Positions 41,580-51,230 of a stretch of 64,000 nucleotides of DNA are shown piece after piece (position 1 is the first letter of the stretch; the number at the start of each line of letters is the position of its first letter). Both the position numbers and the translations under genes were made by a program. The DNA is from Gammaproteobacteria bacterium. GTDB lineage: Bacteria; Pseudomonadota; Gammaproteobacteria; Pseudomonadales; Pseudohongiellaceae. Under the pieces are notes generated by a model. The model was not told where the DNA came from. It searched no databases and was given only the letters and a program-made list of their open reading frames with translations. Location of the stretch: positions 1-64,000 of the forward strand of contig JAHEGE010000007.1 of assembly GCA_024639905.1 (NCBI GenBank), given 5' to 3'.

Positions 41580-43183
41580 GGCGCGCCTTCACGCTCGGCA
41601 CGGTCGCCGCTTGCGCAGCCTTGAGCGCCTTAGCCCAAACCGATTCGCAATCAAACTATGCGGCATTCGAATTGCAGCGCAGCGACAACTGGTCGCCCTT
41701 GGACACTCAAGACATGAATGGCGACGGTCGCCAAGACCTCGTGTATGCCGACTATACCGACGGCGTCGGTCGTGAGCTCGTTATCCACTATCAAGACGCG
41801 AGCGGTGATTTTCCTGCCGCACCGCAGCGTATCGAAATCAAATCTGAGATTATTGCCATAGGCTTCGGCGAGGTGCGCAGCGAACCCGGCACTGAACTCA
41901 TCCTCCATGCCGCCAACGGTGTGTTTAGCCTATCGGCGAGCATAGAAGGCTACGCGAACAACCTGCAGCCCCTTCTACGCTTCGACTCCCTCGCCTCAAT
42001 TCCTGCGCACCGCAGCGTCGAATTCCTGCCTGCATTACGCGATCACACCGGCGACGACCTGCCCGACTTGCTCTTGCCGCAGCAAGACGGTTTCGCGTTT
42101 TTTCGCGCGGTTAAGAGCGGCGCCGATACGCCGCTGCGTTTCGAGCCCGCCGGTAGCGTAGACACGGTGAATAGCGCTCTGGCACTGGCGCGGCGCAATA
42201 ACCGCGAGACAGGACTTAACACGAGCATCGGTATCAACGCCGAGCGCGGCATCGCCATCGACGTAGCAATCGAGCAAGCCAATCCCTTCGAGGATTTCGT
42301 GCGGCCTTGGCAGTCACACAACGAGGGTGAATCAGAGCAGTTGCTGCGCAGCGCAAACTGGATTCCCAACGCGGTCATGCAGGACATGGATGGCGATGCG
42401 CTGGGCGACCTCGTTTTTATTAACCTCGACTCGGAGGCGCTGCCACAGCTCAATATCGCCCTGCAGTCCGCAAGCGGCTTCGACGGCGCTGTCTCGTGGC
42501 AGGCAAGCATGGAGGCGGAAGGCACCTTGCGCTTCGCAGACCTCGATGGCGACGGCCTCGAAGATTTTATCCGCCTGAGCGGCAGCGGCAGTGATTGGGA
42601 GGCGAAGTTTTTTCGTCATCGCAGCACCGCAGACGCCATGCCTTTCGACTTCACGCAGCCCGATCAGGTCATGCGCTTTGACGGCTATGACGTTCGCCTC
42701 ACCACCCTGCCAGCGCCAGACGGCGGCATCGCGCTAGCGGCGAGTTATTACACACTGCCGCTCGTCGAGGCGATACGCAGTGCCAGCATCAACCGCACGC
42801 AGCTGTTATTCGCACCCTCACAGCAGCTAGCACTGACAGAGGAGCCTACAGAGGCTTCCGCCCCCTTCGCGCGCCGTCCTACCAGCCAGCTCGTCGAGAG
42901 TTTCTCGGCGGCCAACGTTCGCGGTCTCTCCGAGCAGCTCTCGCTACAATACGATATCGACGGCGACGGCAACCGCGACGCACTGTATATCACCGAGCGC
43001 GGCACGCTCGCCGCAAAGCGCCTCAACGCACAGTTACAAATCGCCGACGAACCATTCTGGGAATACGTCAGCACTAAAACCGTTTTCGAGTTTGAGGTCG
43101 TCTCTCTCAACGACGATACCGTGCCCGACTTACTCCTCAGACACGGTAATGCAACGACAGTGTTGGTATCCCGCGATGAATAA
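41576..43183 (+). CDS. FG-GAP/VCBS-repeat exported protein 1
   Basis: 535 aa. Start is TTG 41576, overlapping the preceding stop (TTGA). Signal peptide ends near ALAQ (residue 21). At least four calcium-binding repeats of the form D-x-D/N-G-D-G-x-x-D are present: DMNGDGRQDLVY, DMDGDALGDLVF, DLDGDGLEDFIR and DIDGDGNRDALY. They are arranged as blades of a likely integrin-type propeller. Such proteins bind ligands outside the inner membrane. It is followed, with an 8-bp overlap, by a second protein of the same kind, so the pair arose by duplication. Confidence 0.85.
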   Translation: MRRAFTLGTVAACAALSALAQTDSQSNYAAFELQRSDNWSPLDTQDMNGDGRQDLVYADYTDGVGRELVIHYQDASGDFPAAPQRIEIKSEIIAIGFGEVRSEPGTELILHAANGVFSLSASIEGYANNLQPLLRFDSLASIPAHRSVEFLPALRDHTGDDLPDLLLPQQDGFAFFRAVKSGADTPLRFEPAGSVDTVNSALALARRNNRETGLNTSIGINAERGIAIDVAIEQANPFEDFVRPWQSHNEGESEQLLRSANWIPNAVMQDMDGDALGDLVFINLDSEALPQLNIALQSASGFDGAVSWQASMEAEGTLRFADLDGDGLEDFIRLSGSGSDWEAKFFRHRSTADAMPFDFTQPDQVMRFDGYDVRLTTLPAPDGGIALAASYYTLPLVEAIRSASINRTQLLFAPSQQLALTEEPTEASAPFARRPTSQLVESFSAANVRGLSEQLSLQYDIDGDGNRDALYITERGTLAAKRLNAQLQIADEPFWEYVSTKTVFEFEVVSLNDDTVPDLLLRHGNATTVLVSRDE

Positions 43184-44840
43184 TCTGTCGCCGCTCAAGC
43201 CGGCCTTCGCGGCTTTCTTTCTGCTCGCCTCCCTCGCCCATGCACAGGTTGTGTCCTACACAAACCACCCGTTTAAGTTGCCGAGCGACACTCAAAACCT
43301 CACGGCGGCAGATTTCAATGGCGACGGCAGAGTAGATCTTCTTGCCCAACGGGAGAACGAACTTCGCCTCTACCTGCAATCGCCGAGCGGTTTCGACTTT
43401 GTGGCCGGCTTCGTCAGACTAGCGGCACGCAGTGGCAGCATGGGGTGGGATATCGCCCAGTCCGCTGACGGCATTGCACAGCTTGTTGTCCTCGAAGGCG
43501 CAGGCGGTGCATCTAGCCAAGTCAGCACCGTGGCTCTGAAGACAGAGCAGGACGGCACACCCCAATGGGACACACCGAGAGTCCTGCTTTCCGGGCTGCG
43601 ATCGGCCCTAGGCGCGGGCGTTCACCGGCTCAAATTCGCGCGCGATATCAACGCCGATGGCGAAATGGACTTGATCATCCCCGATGCCGATCGCCTTGCC
43701 CTCTACCTCGCAACTCGCGAAGGCTTCGCAGAGCCCCTGCTCGTCCAGACCGAGAGCCGACTCAATACCACGCTCTATTCTTCATCGCTGCGGCGCAACA
43801 TCGGCCAGGCCTTGGATATCCCTGCGCTCAACCTGCGCGACGTCAATGCCGACGGGGCGCAAGATCTTATCGTCGATACTGAGAGCAGCCTGTCGGTCTT
43901 CCTCGCCAACTCCGGCGCTGCCAGCACCTTCCCCAGCGAGGCGAGCTATACGATCGATCGCGAGGAGATTGAGGCTCGGCTCGGCGAGTTCGATATCGAA
44001 AATATCGACTTCGCCAACCTGACAGGCGTTCTCGCGCTAACCCATGAAGAGCTCTTGGAAGACATAGACGGTGATGGCATCGAAGACCTCTTGCTACGCG
44101 AAGGCGGCAAGGTCTCTGTCTTCGCCGGCAATGCCAGCGGATTAGACCTTGCTGCGCCACGGCAAGTGCTGCGTTCCGGTGGCAATGTGCTCAGCACCTT
44201 TTTACATGACGAGGACGAGGACGGCAGAAAAGACCTATGGCTATGGCGAGTGGAGCCGATTTCGGTTGGGGATATCTTTATCTGGTTAGCGCTATCGGGC
44301 AGCATTTCTATAGAGGCCTTCGTGTATCGCAGCGACGGCGTAACCTTTGCTCGCCGCCCCGCGCGCAAGGTCAGCGTGGCGCTTAAGTTTCCGTCTGTCA
44401 TTCGCCTCGCCTCGTCGCTAAGCGACATCGCCGACCAAGCGCGTGCCGCCAGTGAAAACCCAACGAGCCTGAGTCTGTCGACGGGCCTCGACGACGCGAA
44501 TAATAATGACCTACTGCTCCTAGCAGAAGGCCAGTTGCACGCCTATCTCAACATCTTAGAGACTGCCGCGCCACCGAGCTTCCTCGGGACGCTAGGCTAC
44601 ACCCGCGAGCGCGATGACTACGAAATCGATCTTAAGGCGGTCATAGATCAGGCGCTAATCGCCCGCGATCCGCTCGAGGGCATCACGACGGCCCCAGTAT
44701 TCCAGCTCCCTGTCGACGCAGACCCGCGTAGCGGCGGCCTCGTTAGCATCGACCTCAACGGGGACACGCGCAAAGATATTTTCGTGTTCTCGGCGATGAC
44801 CCCAGACGTGATTGAAGGCATACTCCTACTCTCAAACTAG
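43176..44840 (+). CDS. FG-GAP/VCBS-repeat exported protein 2
   Basis: 554 aa from ATG 43176 (the upstream extension lies inside the previous gene). Signal peptide: KPAFAAFFLLASLAHAQ. The calcium-binding repeats are DFNGDGRVDLLAQ, DINADGEMDLII, DVNADGAQDLIV, DIDGDGIEDLLL, DEDEDGRKDLWL and DLNGDTRKDIFV. It is paralogous to the protein just upstream in repeat layout and length. Both are coupled to an ABC exporter and PDZ protein, an arrangement I do not recognise from any described system. Confidence 0.85.
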   Translation: MNNLSPLKPAFAAFFLLASLAHAQVVSYTNHPFKLPSDTQNLTAADFNGDGRVDLLAQRENELRLYLQSPSGFDFVAGFVRLAARSGSMGWDIAQSADGIAQLVVLEGAGGASSQVSTVALKTEQDGTPQWDTPRVLLSGLRSALGAGVHRLKFARDINADGEMDLIIPDADRLALYLATREGFAEPLLVQTESRLNTTLYSSSLRRNIGQALDIPALNLRDVNADGAQDLIVDTESSLSVFLANSGAASTFPSEASYTIDREEIEARLGEFDIENIDFANLTGVLALTHEELLEDIDGDGIEDLLLREGGKVSVFAGNASGLDLAAPRQVLRSGGNVLSTFLHDEDEDGRKDLWLWRVEPISVGDIFIWLALSGSISIEAFVYRSDGVTFARRPARKVSVALKFPSVIRLASSLSDIADQARAASENPTSLSLSTGLDDANNNDLLLLAEGQLHAYLNILETAAPPSFLGTLGYTRERDDYEIDLKAVIDQALIARDPLEGITTAPVFQLPVDADPRSGGLVSIDLNGDTRKDIFVFSAMTPDVIEGILLLSN

Positions 44841-44877
44841 CGTGGCTGCGTGAGCCTCCGGCACAAGAGAGCAAGAT

Positions 44878-45165
44878 ATGAAAAAAGCAGTCTGGATTGC
44901 CTTCGCTGCGGCTATTGTCGGGGTAAATCTCGCCGCCGAAGCGGTAGAGTATTTGACCGATACGGCGATCGTTGCTTACCTGCGCGTCATGCTCATCATG
45001 GGCATCCTCTTTATCTCGATGGTCTTTCTCGGCGCACTCACCCTCGTGCGCGCCGCGGAGCAAGAGAAGCCGCTCGCCGGCACGGTGAGCAATACCCTCG
45101 GCGCGGACAAACGCGAGAAGCCGCGAGAGCAGCCCCCAGAAACATCAAATAATAAGAAGGAATAG
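44878..45165 (+). CDS. Small membrane protein before the TRAP transporter
   Basis: 95 aa with two hydrophobic segments (about residues 4-22 and 34-56) and a charged, Pro- and Lys-rich tail. Ribosome site agagagcaag lies upstream. It sits 37 bp after the second FG-GAP gene and 12 bp before the TAXI protein gene, so it belongs to the same transcript. Not recognised. It could be an extra subunit of the TRAP transporter, but the usual DctQ function is already fused into the big permease. Confidence 0.7.
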   Translation: MKKAVWIAFAAAIVGVNLAAEAVEYLTDTAIVAYLRVMLIMGILFISMVFLGALTLVRAAEQEKPLAGTVSNTLGADKREKPREQPPETSNNKKE

Positions 45166-45177
45166 GTAACTCATCAC

Positions 45178-46320
45178 ATGAGACGATCCAGCATTACGCT
45201 CGCCGCCTGCACGCTGTGCGCCACCCTGTTACTCGGCGCCTGCAGCGACGAACTAACCCGCGCGCGGCCCTATATCCTCACTACAGCCACCACCGGCGGC
45301 ACCTATTATCCAGTCGGCGTCGCGCTCGCCACACTCGCCCACGCCCAGCTGGCAGACAGCGCCGGCATCTCGCTCACCGCGATCAGCTCGGCAGGCTCCC
45401 TCGAAAACGTGAAGCTGCTGCGCGACAATCAGGCACAGTTCGCTCTCTTACAGGGCCCCTTCGGCGCCTGGTCGTGGACCGGAGAGGGACCGGTGAGCAA
45501 GCCGCAGACCCATATGCGCAGCATCGGTGCGATGTGGCAGAACGTCGAGCACTTCGTGTTGTTAAGCGAACTCGCCCCCACCGGCGAAATCATGGATTTA
45601 AACAACATCGACGGCGAGCGTTATGTTCTCGGTCAGCGCAATTCCGGCGCAGAACAGACCGGACGCTTCATCCTCGACACGCTGGGCATCGACTACGAAA
45701 ATAAATTTAACCTTGCCTATATGGGTTACGGTCCCACTACGAGCGCCATTCAGGACGGCAACATCGTCGGCATGAACATCCCCGCCGGCGCGCCGGTCAG
45801 CTCCATTACCCAGGCCTATGCGCTGCTCGGCGACCGCCTGAGCATACTTAACTGGACGCCCGAAACCCTCGCCAAACTCAACGCTAAATACCCCCTATGG
45901 GACTGGTATGATTTCCCCCCGGGCACCTACCCGAATCAGACCGAGCACATCCGCACAATCGGCTCGCCCAATGTGCTAGTCACCCGCGCGGACATCCCCG
46001 AAGAGGCGGTGTATGAGGTCACTAAGGTGATTTGGGAGAATCTCGCCACGCTGCAAGAGATTCATGGCGCGACCAAAGACATGAGCCTCGACATCGCCAT
46101 CGAAGGACTCGGCGCGCCGCTACACCGCGGCGCGATTCGCTACTACCGCGAGGTCGGCATCAACATTCCTGCTCGCCTCATTCTCGACTCTGACTGGGCT
46201 AATGGTGAGTTAAACGCCCTGCCCTTCGCTAGCAACGAAGCAGGGGCTGCTCGCCTCGCCCGTGCTCGCGCGGCGACTGCTAAGAAGAAAGAAGCGCAGA
46301 ACCAAGGAGCCACACGATGA
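45178..46320 (+). CDS. TAXI-type TRAP transporter solute-binding lipoprotein
   Basis: 380 aa. Lipobox LGAC (Cys22). TAXI features are ILTTATTGGTYYPVGVALA, AISSAGSLENVKLLRDNQAQFALLQ, and later LGQRNSGAEQTGRFILDTLGI and TSAIQDGNIVGMNIPAGAPVSSI. These proteins bind glutamate, 2-oxoglutarate or related acids outside the inner membrane. The anchor is less common than a free periplasmic form. It overlaps the permease gene by 4 bp (ATGA). Confidence 0.92.
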   Translation: MRRSSITLAACTLCATLLLGACSDELTRARPYILTTATTGGTYYPVGVALATLAHAQLADSAGISLTAISSAGSLENVKLLRDNQAQFALLQGPFGAWSWTGEGPVSKPQTHMRSIGAMWQNVEHFVLLSELAPTGEIMDLNNIDGERYVLGQRNSGAEQTGRFILDTLGIDYENKFNLAYMGYGPTTSAIQDGNIVGMNIPAGAPVSSITQAYALLGDRLSILNWTPETLAKLNAKYPLWDWYDFPPGTYPNQTEHIRTIGSPNVLVTRADIPEEAVYEVTKVIWENLATLQEIHGATKDMSLDIAIEGLGAPLHRGAIRYYREVGINIPARLILDSDWANGELNALPFASNEAGAARLARARAATAKKKEAQNQGATR

Positions 46321-48341
46321 AGTCGCCTACCTTGCGTTGGGCGGCCTTCGGCTTCGCCCTGTTTCATATTTACTGCAATGTCTTCGCCAGTATTTCCGAG
46401 TTGTGGCTCGCGGCGATCCATTTCGGCGGCTTCTGCGCCCTGTGTGCACTCATGGCGAATGAATCCGCTGCCGTCGAACGCCGCAGCGTCCGCTATTGGT
46501 TTAACGTCGTGCTCGCCGCCCTCGCCATTGCGACCTCCGCTTATCTGATCCTGTTTGAGAACGCACTGTATGCGCGTGAGACCGAATACATTCTCAGCGA
46601 CTACGTGTTCTCGTTCATCGCCATCGGCCTCGCCATCGAATTTACTCGGCGCACGACCGGCTGGTTCATGCCGATCCTCATTCTATTGAGCCTGTCGTAT
46701 ATTCTATTCCTCGGACGCTACATCGGCGGGGTGTTCTCCTTCCCTGGCCTGAGCCTCGAGACAGTGCTCTACCGCAGCTTCTTTACAACTGAGGGAATGT
46801 TCGGCCTCACCGCGCAGATCTCTTCGACCTTCGTGTTCATGTTCATCATTTTCGGCGCGTTCTTGCTGCGCAGCGGCGCAGGGGATTTCATCGTGCGCCT
46901 CGCGGGCTGTTTAGCAGGCCGATACACCGGCGGTGCTGGACTCGTCGCCGTCGTGGGCTCGGGCCTCATGGGCTCTGTGTCAGGCTCGGCAGTGGCCAAT
47001 ACCGTGTCCACCGGCGTGATTACCATTCCGATGATGCGCGAGTCGGGCTTCCCCGCGAAATTCTCCGCCGGCGTCGTCGCAGCTTCCTCAACAGGCGGCG
47101 CACTCATGCCGCCAGTGATGGGCGCGGGCGCCTTCGTGCTCGCCAGCTACACGCAAATCTCTTACTTGACGATCATTGCCGCCTCGACGCTACCGGCGCT
47201 TCTGTACTTCCTCACGGTCTCCTATTTCGTGCGTATCGAGGCCAAGCGTTTAGGGCTTACGACCACCGCCGCCGGTGACAGCGAACGTCTAAGAGACGTG
47301 ATGAAAGACGGTTGGCATTTCATCATCCCGATGATCGTGCTCGTGGGCTTCCTCGTCGCGGGGCGCACGCCCACCAGCGCAGCGGCCTTCGCGATTCTGA
47401 GCGTCATCGCCGCCTCGTGGCTTTCGGCGACGCCGATGCGGCCCGCAGACGTATTCGACGCGGTCGTCGACGGTGTGCGCACCATGGTCTCTACCGCGCT
47501 ATTGCTGGTCGCTGTGGGCATCATCATTAACGTCGTCACCACCACCGGAATCGGCAACGCCTTCTCGTTAATGATCGTCGAATGGGCACAGGGCAGCCTG
47601 CTCATCACCCTCGTACTGGTGGCGCTCGCCTCGCTCGTACTTGGCATGGGCCTTCCAGTTACGGCGTCTTATATCGTGCTCGCGACACTCTCAGCGCCGC
47701 TTATTTTTGACCTCATCAGCCAATCGGCCCTGCTCGATGCGCTGCTCGCAGCAATTGATGCGGGCACCCTGCCAAGCAGCGTCGCCGCCACGCTGGGCCT
47801 GTTCGGTGACGATGTGGGCCTCGCCCTGCAGCAGATGCCGCTCGAGATGAAACAGCTCATCCGCGCCGAGATGCTGCCGGCAGAGCTGCTCACCGGCATG
47901 CTGCTGAGCGCACACTTGATCATCTTCTGGCTCTCGCAAGACAGCAACGTCACCCCGCCGGTATGCCTCGCCTCCTTCGCCGCCGCAGGCATCGCCGGCA
48001 CCAATCCTATGGCTACCGGCCTCACCTCATGGAAGGTCGCCAAGGGGCTTTACCTAGTCCCCATCCTCTTCGCCTATTCGCCAATTATCAGCGGCACCTG
48101 GCCCGAGCGCATCGAAATCTTCGTGTGGTCGTGCTTGGGTCTCTACGCAATGGCCGGCGTCCTGCAATGGCATTTGGAGGCGCGGCTCAACGTAGCCACC
48201 GCTGGCGTGTTGCTTGTAAGCGCAGGACTGCTGATGTGGACGCCGCTTCCCTTCGTAGCACACCTCGTCGGCGCGGCGCTGCTGGTAGGTGTGTTCGTTT
48301 TACAAAACCGGCAGGCGCGGACAGCGCTGGCGGCTTCATAG
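46317..48341 (+). CDS. Fused TRAP transporter permease (DctQM type)
   Basis: 674 aa inner-membrane protein. The N-terminal four-helix part corresponds to DctQ. The large DctM part from about residue 120 has the diagnostic GSGLMGSVSGSAVANTVSTGVITIPMM, then GVVAASSTGGALMPPVMGAGAFVLA and a mirror segment QDSNVTPPVCLASFAAAGIAGTNP. The fused form goes with TAXI binding proteins and uses a sodium gradient. It pairs with the SBP gene it overlaps. The substrate is probably an organic acid. Confidence 0.93.
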   Translation: MKSPTLRWAAFGFALFHIYCNVFASISELWLAAIHFGGFCALCALMANESAAVERRSVRYWFNVVLAALAIATSAYLILFENALYARETEYILSDYVFSFIAIGLAIEFTRRTTGWFMPILILLSLSYILFLGRYIGGVFSFPGLSLETVLYRSFFTTEGMFGLTAQISSTFVFMFIIFGAFLLRSGAGDFIVRLAGCLAGRYTGGAGLVAVVGSGLMGSVSGSAVANTVSTGVITIPMMRESGFPAKFSAGVVAASSTGGALMPPVMGAGAFVLASYTQISYLTIIAASTLPALLYFLTVSYFVRIEAKRLGLTTTAAGDSERLRDVMKDGWHFIIPMIVLVGFLVAGRTPTSAAAFAILSVIAASWLSATPMRPADVFDAVVDGVRTMVSTALLLVAVGIIINVVTTTGIGNAFSLMIVEWAQGSLLITLVLVALASLVLGMGLPVTASYIVLATLSAPLIFDLISQSALLDALLAAIDAGTLPSSVAATLGLFGDDVGLALQQMPLEMKQLIRAEMLPAELLTGMLLSAHLIIFWLSQDSNVTPPVCLASFAAAGIAGTNPMATGLTSWKVAKGLYLVPILFAYSPIISGTWPERIEIFVWSCLGLYAMAGVLQWHLEARLNVATAGVLLVSAGLLMWTPLPFVAHLVGAALLVGVFVLQNRQARTALAAS

Positions 48342-48368
48342 ACTCGATAACAATAAAGGAGCATCACC

Positions 48369-49382
48369 ATGAGCCAATACACCTCGCAGCAAGTTCATCT
48401 CAAAAGCCGCCCTGCGGGTATGCCGAGCCATGAACATTTCGAGCTCGTCACTACCGAGCTGACGCCGCCCAAACCGGGCGAGGTGTTGGTGCAGAATCTG
48501 TATATGTCGGTAGACCCGTATATGCGCGGGCGCATGCGCGAAGAAGCCGTATATGCCACCGCCTACGCCGTTGGCGAGGTGATGTACGGTGGCGCGGTAG
48601 GTGAGGTTATCGAATCGAATGCCCCGGGCTTGCAAGCGGGCGACATCGTGCTTAATCAAGCTGCCTGGCAAGACCGCTTCGTCGCCAGCTCGGAGGCTGT
48701 GACTAAGCTCGACCCTTTCGATAGCGATCAGCTCTCTCTGTATCTCGGCACGCTAGGCATGCCAGGACTTACCGCCTATGTCGGCCTGTTTAAATTCGGC
48801 GAGCCTAAGCCAGGCGAGACGGTTTTTGTCTCCGCGGCCTCCGGCGCGGTCGGCGCCAATGTCTGCCAGCTTGCCAAACTCAAAGGCTGCCGTGTCATCG
48901 GCAGCGTGGGTAGCGACGCCAAAGCGACGTGGCTCAAGGACGAATGTGGTGTCGACGAGGTCATTAACTACAAGACCTGCGGCGACCTCAGCGCGGCACT
49001 CGCGGCCGCCGCGCCAGAGGGTATCGACGTGTATTTCGAAAATGTGGGCGGCGACCATCTGCAAGCTGCGCTGAACTCGATGAATCCCTATGGCCGCATC
49101 GCCGCGTGCGGAATGATTGCCAGCTATAACAATGCACAGCCTGCGCCTGGGCCGAATAATCTCATGCTAATCGTCGGCAAGAAGATTCGCATTAACGGCT
49201 TCATCGTGTCGGACCACGCTGATTGGCGCGAGGCCTTCCTCGCCGATATGGTGCCGTGGATTCAACAAGGCAAGATTAAGAGCCAAGAAACGGTAGTCGA
49301 AGGAATCGACAACGCCGTCGATGCTTTTCTTGCGCTGTTTAGCGGCGACAATTTTGGAAAGATGGTGGTGAAGCTAGGCTAA
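48369..49382 (+). CDS. NADP-dependent MDR oxidoreductase (CurA/LTB4DH-like)
   Basis: 337 aa zinc-free medium-chain reductase that reduces enone double bonds. It has the family opening VLVQNLYMSVDPYMRGRM, the nucleotide-binding FVSAASGAVGANVCQLAKLKGCRVIGSVGS, and VYFENVGGDHLQAALNSM. Ribosome site aaaggag lies upstream. It lies 27 bp after the TRAP permease and may be part of its transcript; its 3' end overlaps the convergent DUF2333 gene by 4 bp. Confidence 0.92.
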   Translation: MSQYTSQQVHLKSRPAGMPSHEHFELVTTELTPPKPGEVLVQNLYMSVDPYMRGRMREEAVYATAYAVGEVMYGGAVGEVIESNAPGLQAGDIVLNQAAWQDRFVASSEAVTKLDPFDSDQLSLYLGTLGMPGLTAYVGLFKFGEPKPGETVFVSAASGAVGANVCQLAKLKGCRVIGSVGSDAKATWLKDECGVDEVINYKTCGDLSAALAAAAPEGIDVYFENVGGDHLQAALNSMNPYGRIAACGMIASYNNAQPAPGPNNLMLIVGKKIRINGFIVSDHADWREAFLADMVPWIQQGKIKSQETVVEGIDNAVDAFLALFSGDNFGKMVVKLG

Positions 49383-50404
49383 CCCTGCGACAGCAAATCC
49401 CTAAGATCGCTGATCGCCGCATTGGCACGCGACACATAATTCGCCATCGTCAGAGAGTGGTTGGCGAACACGCCGAAGCCGGAGCCGTTGAGGATAACGG
49501 GGAACATCACCGCGCGCTGGCTCGCCTCGAGCTCGCGGATGATCTGATCTACGCTCGCCTGCGCGTTTTTGTCCTCTAACACCTGCTCAAAATCTACCTG
49601 CGCCGCACGCAGAAAATGCAGCAGCGCCCACGTCGCGCCGCGCGCTTCGTAAAAGACGTCGTCGATTTCTGTCCATGGCGTCTTTACCGAGACCTCGGCG
49701 CGTGCGGGCGTCGATTGCGTGGCGGAAGATTCGCCCGCGGTGTCGGTATTCGCGCGCGATTGGCCGACGCTCGCGCTTAAGCGCTGAGACAAACTGCCAA
49801 GACGAGACTCCACGTTCAATAACCAACTGGCAAGATTGTCGGCGCGCGCATAGAACTGCGCCTCTTCGTCATTTGGATCTGTGATGCGCGCGAGATAAGA
49901 CTCGAGATAGCCGATGGCCTCGCGGTACTCGCTTTCGCTCGCAGGAAATAGCCAACTGTTGTTGTCGAAATTAAATTTTGGTTCGGCACGGTTTAGGTCG
50001 ACGTCTTCGGTAGATTGAGACTGCGATCGGCTGAAATTTTCGCGGAACGCGCGCGAGAAATCCCGCACCTGCACCAGCACGCCGAACTCCCAGTTGGCGA
50101 TATTATCGAGGTAAAGCCCGGGCGGCATAACGTCGTTGCTGAGGTACCCGCCAGGTTTATCGAGCAGGGTCTGGGCCGCCGAGATCAGCGTTACCGTGCT
50201 CGTACTACCGACGACCTGCTGCGCCGTCGAGCTGTCTAGCCGAGCAGAAGTCGCGTCCTGCACATTGAACATCGCAGGCTCACGGCTCCAGTAGATACCA
50301 ACTACAAGCACTGCGGCTACTAAGAATCCAGCCGCAATGCCGGCAATCCTGCCGCCCGGAATCAGCCGGCCTAATCCCACTTTGATCGACTCGCCTCTGC
50401 TCAC
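49379..50404 (-). CDS. DUF2333 family membrane-anchored protein
   Basis: 341 aa. One membrane helix (about residues 20-38) is followed by a periplasmic helical domain. The family signature is GGYLSNDVMPPGLYLDNIANWEF, followed by VQVRDFSRAFRENFSRSQSQS and the later FYEARGATWALLHFLRAA. DUF2333 is confined to gammaproteobacteria and has no established role to my knowledge. A short low-complexity insert (QSRANTDTAGESSATQSTPAR) breaks the domain. Last gene of the minus-strand ssb-to-DUF2333 row, 46 bp after the lipoprotein. Confidence 0.92.
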   Translation of the reverse strand: MSRGESIKVGLGRLIPGGRIAGIAAGFLVAAVLVVGIYWSREPAMFNVQDATSARLDSSTAQQVVGSTSTVTLISAAQTLLDKPGGYLSNDVMPPGLYLDNIANWEFGVLVQVRDFSRAFRENFSRSQSQSTEDVDLNRAEPKFNFDNNSWLFPASESEYREAIGYLESYLARITDPNDEEAQFYARADNLASWLLNVESRLGSLSQRLSASVGQSRANTDTAGESSATQSTPARAEVSVKTPWTEIDDVFYEARGATWALLHFLRAAQVDFEQVLEDKNAQASVDQIIRELEASQRAVMFPVILNGSGFGVFANHSLTMANYVSRANAAISDLRDLLSQG

Positions 50405-50450
50405 TTTGCTACCTCTTGGGTCGTCACGGAACCGATGTCATTCCCCGGAT

Positions 50451-51230
50451 TCACTCACCACCGCAGCCTAACACGGATTCGGGCAATCGCAGGCGCACGC
50501 CGGTTTGCGAAGACAGCTCGATGTTGCCCCGGAGCCGATACCCTTCGACAGACTCGCGCATCGCACTGAACATCCACCGCGCGACCGCGTCGGTTGGCGC
50601 AGTAATAAGAAAAAAGGCTTCGCAGTCTCGTGCCTGGCGTGCGATATCTGCAAGCACGGCGCGAGCGGCGTCGGATTGTGCGCTCACCTCGCTGCCGTCC
50701 AGCGTAAAGAACAGGTCACCCGACTCACGCTCGCTCGCCAGCTCACCCCTAGCCCGCGCAATGTCAGGCGCTGTCGAGTCGACTAACTGAGCGCGGTCTA
50801 GCATGACCTGCGCGGCATCGAACGAGCCATTGCCAATCGCCTCGCGTGCCAGCGTTAAGTAGCGCTCGACGATAGCGGCTAAACCCTCGCGCGCGATGTC
50901 GTTATCTGAGTCTAGCGCCCGTGCGCGGGTAAAGTAATCGAAGGCATTGTCGCCCTCTGGCGTGAGTAATCGGTCGGCATCGAGTGCTTGCAAGCCGGCA
51001 TACAAAAGATCCGGGAGCGTAAGCGACTCGGGCCGCTGCGGCCGCATCGACTCAACCCTTGCCGGTTTTAACACCGTGACATTCGCTCGCGGCTCTCCTT
51101 GAACGTCCAGCTGCTCGTCAACCGGGCTGCTAGCACAGCTGACCAGAACACTGAGGGCTACCAATAAAAGTGCGGCGCGCACGGCCTTAGGCTCCCAGCT
51201 CTGAATAGGGAATAAACTGGAGCAAGTCAT
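50451..51230 (-). CDS. TPR-like lipoprotein
   Basis: 259 aa. A long n-region is followed by a hydrophobic signal ending in lipobox LVSC. The middle (about residues 75-180) has TPR-like helices: FDYFTRARALDSDNDIAREGLAAIVERYLTLA and SFDAAQVMLDRAQLVDSTAPDIARARG. The C-terminal part (LFFTLDGSEVS and VARWMFSAMRESVEGYRLRG) resembles an OmpA-like fold only loosely. The gene starts 44 bp inside moeA, so the two are coupled; a shorter start is possible. No name can be given. Confidence 0.75.
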   Translation of the reverse strand: MTCSSLFPIQSWEPKAVRAALLLVALSVLVSCASSPVDEQLDVQGEPRANVTVLKPARVESMRPQRPESLTLPDLLYAGLQALDADRLLTPEGDNAFDYFTRARALDSDNDIAREGLAAIVERYLTLAREAIGNGSFDAAQVMLDRAQLVDSTAPDIARARGELASERESGDLFFTLDGSEVSAQSDAARAVLADIARQARDCEAFFLITAPTDAVARWMFSAMRESVEGYRLRGNIELSSQTGVRLRLPESVLGCGGE

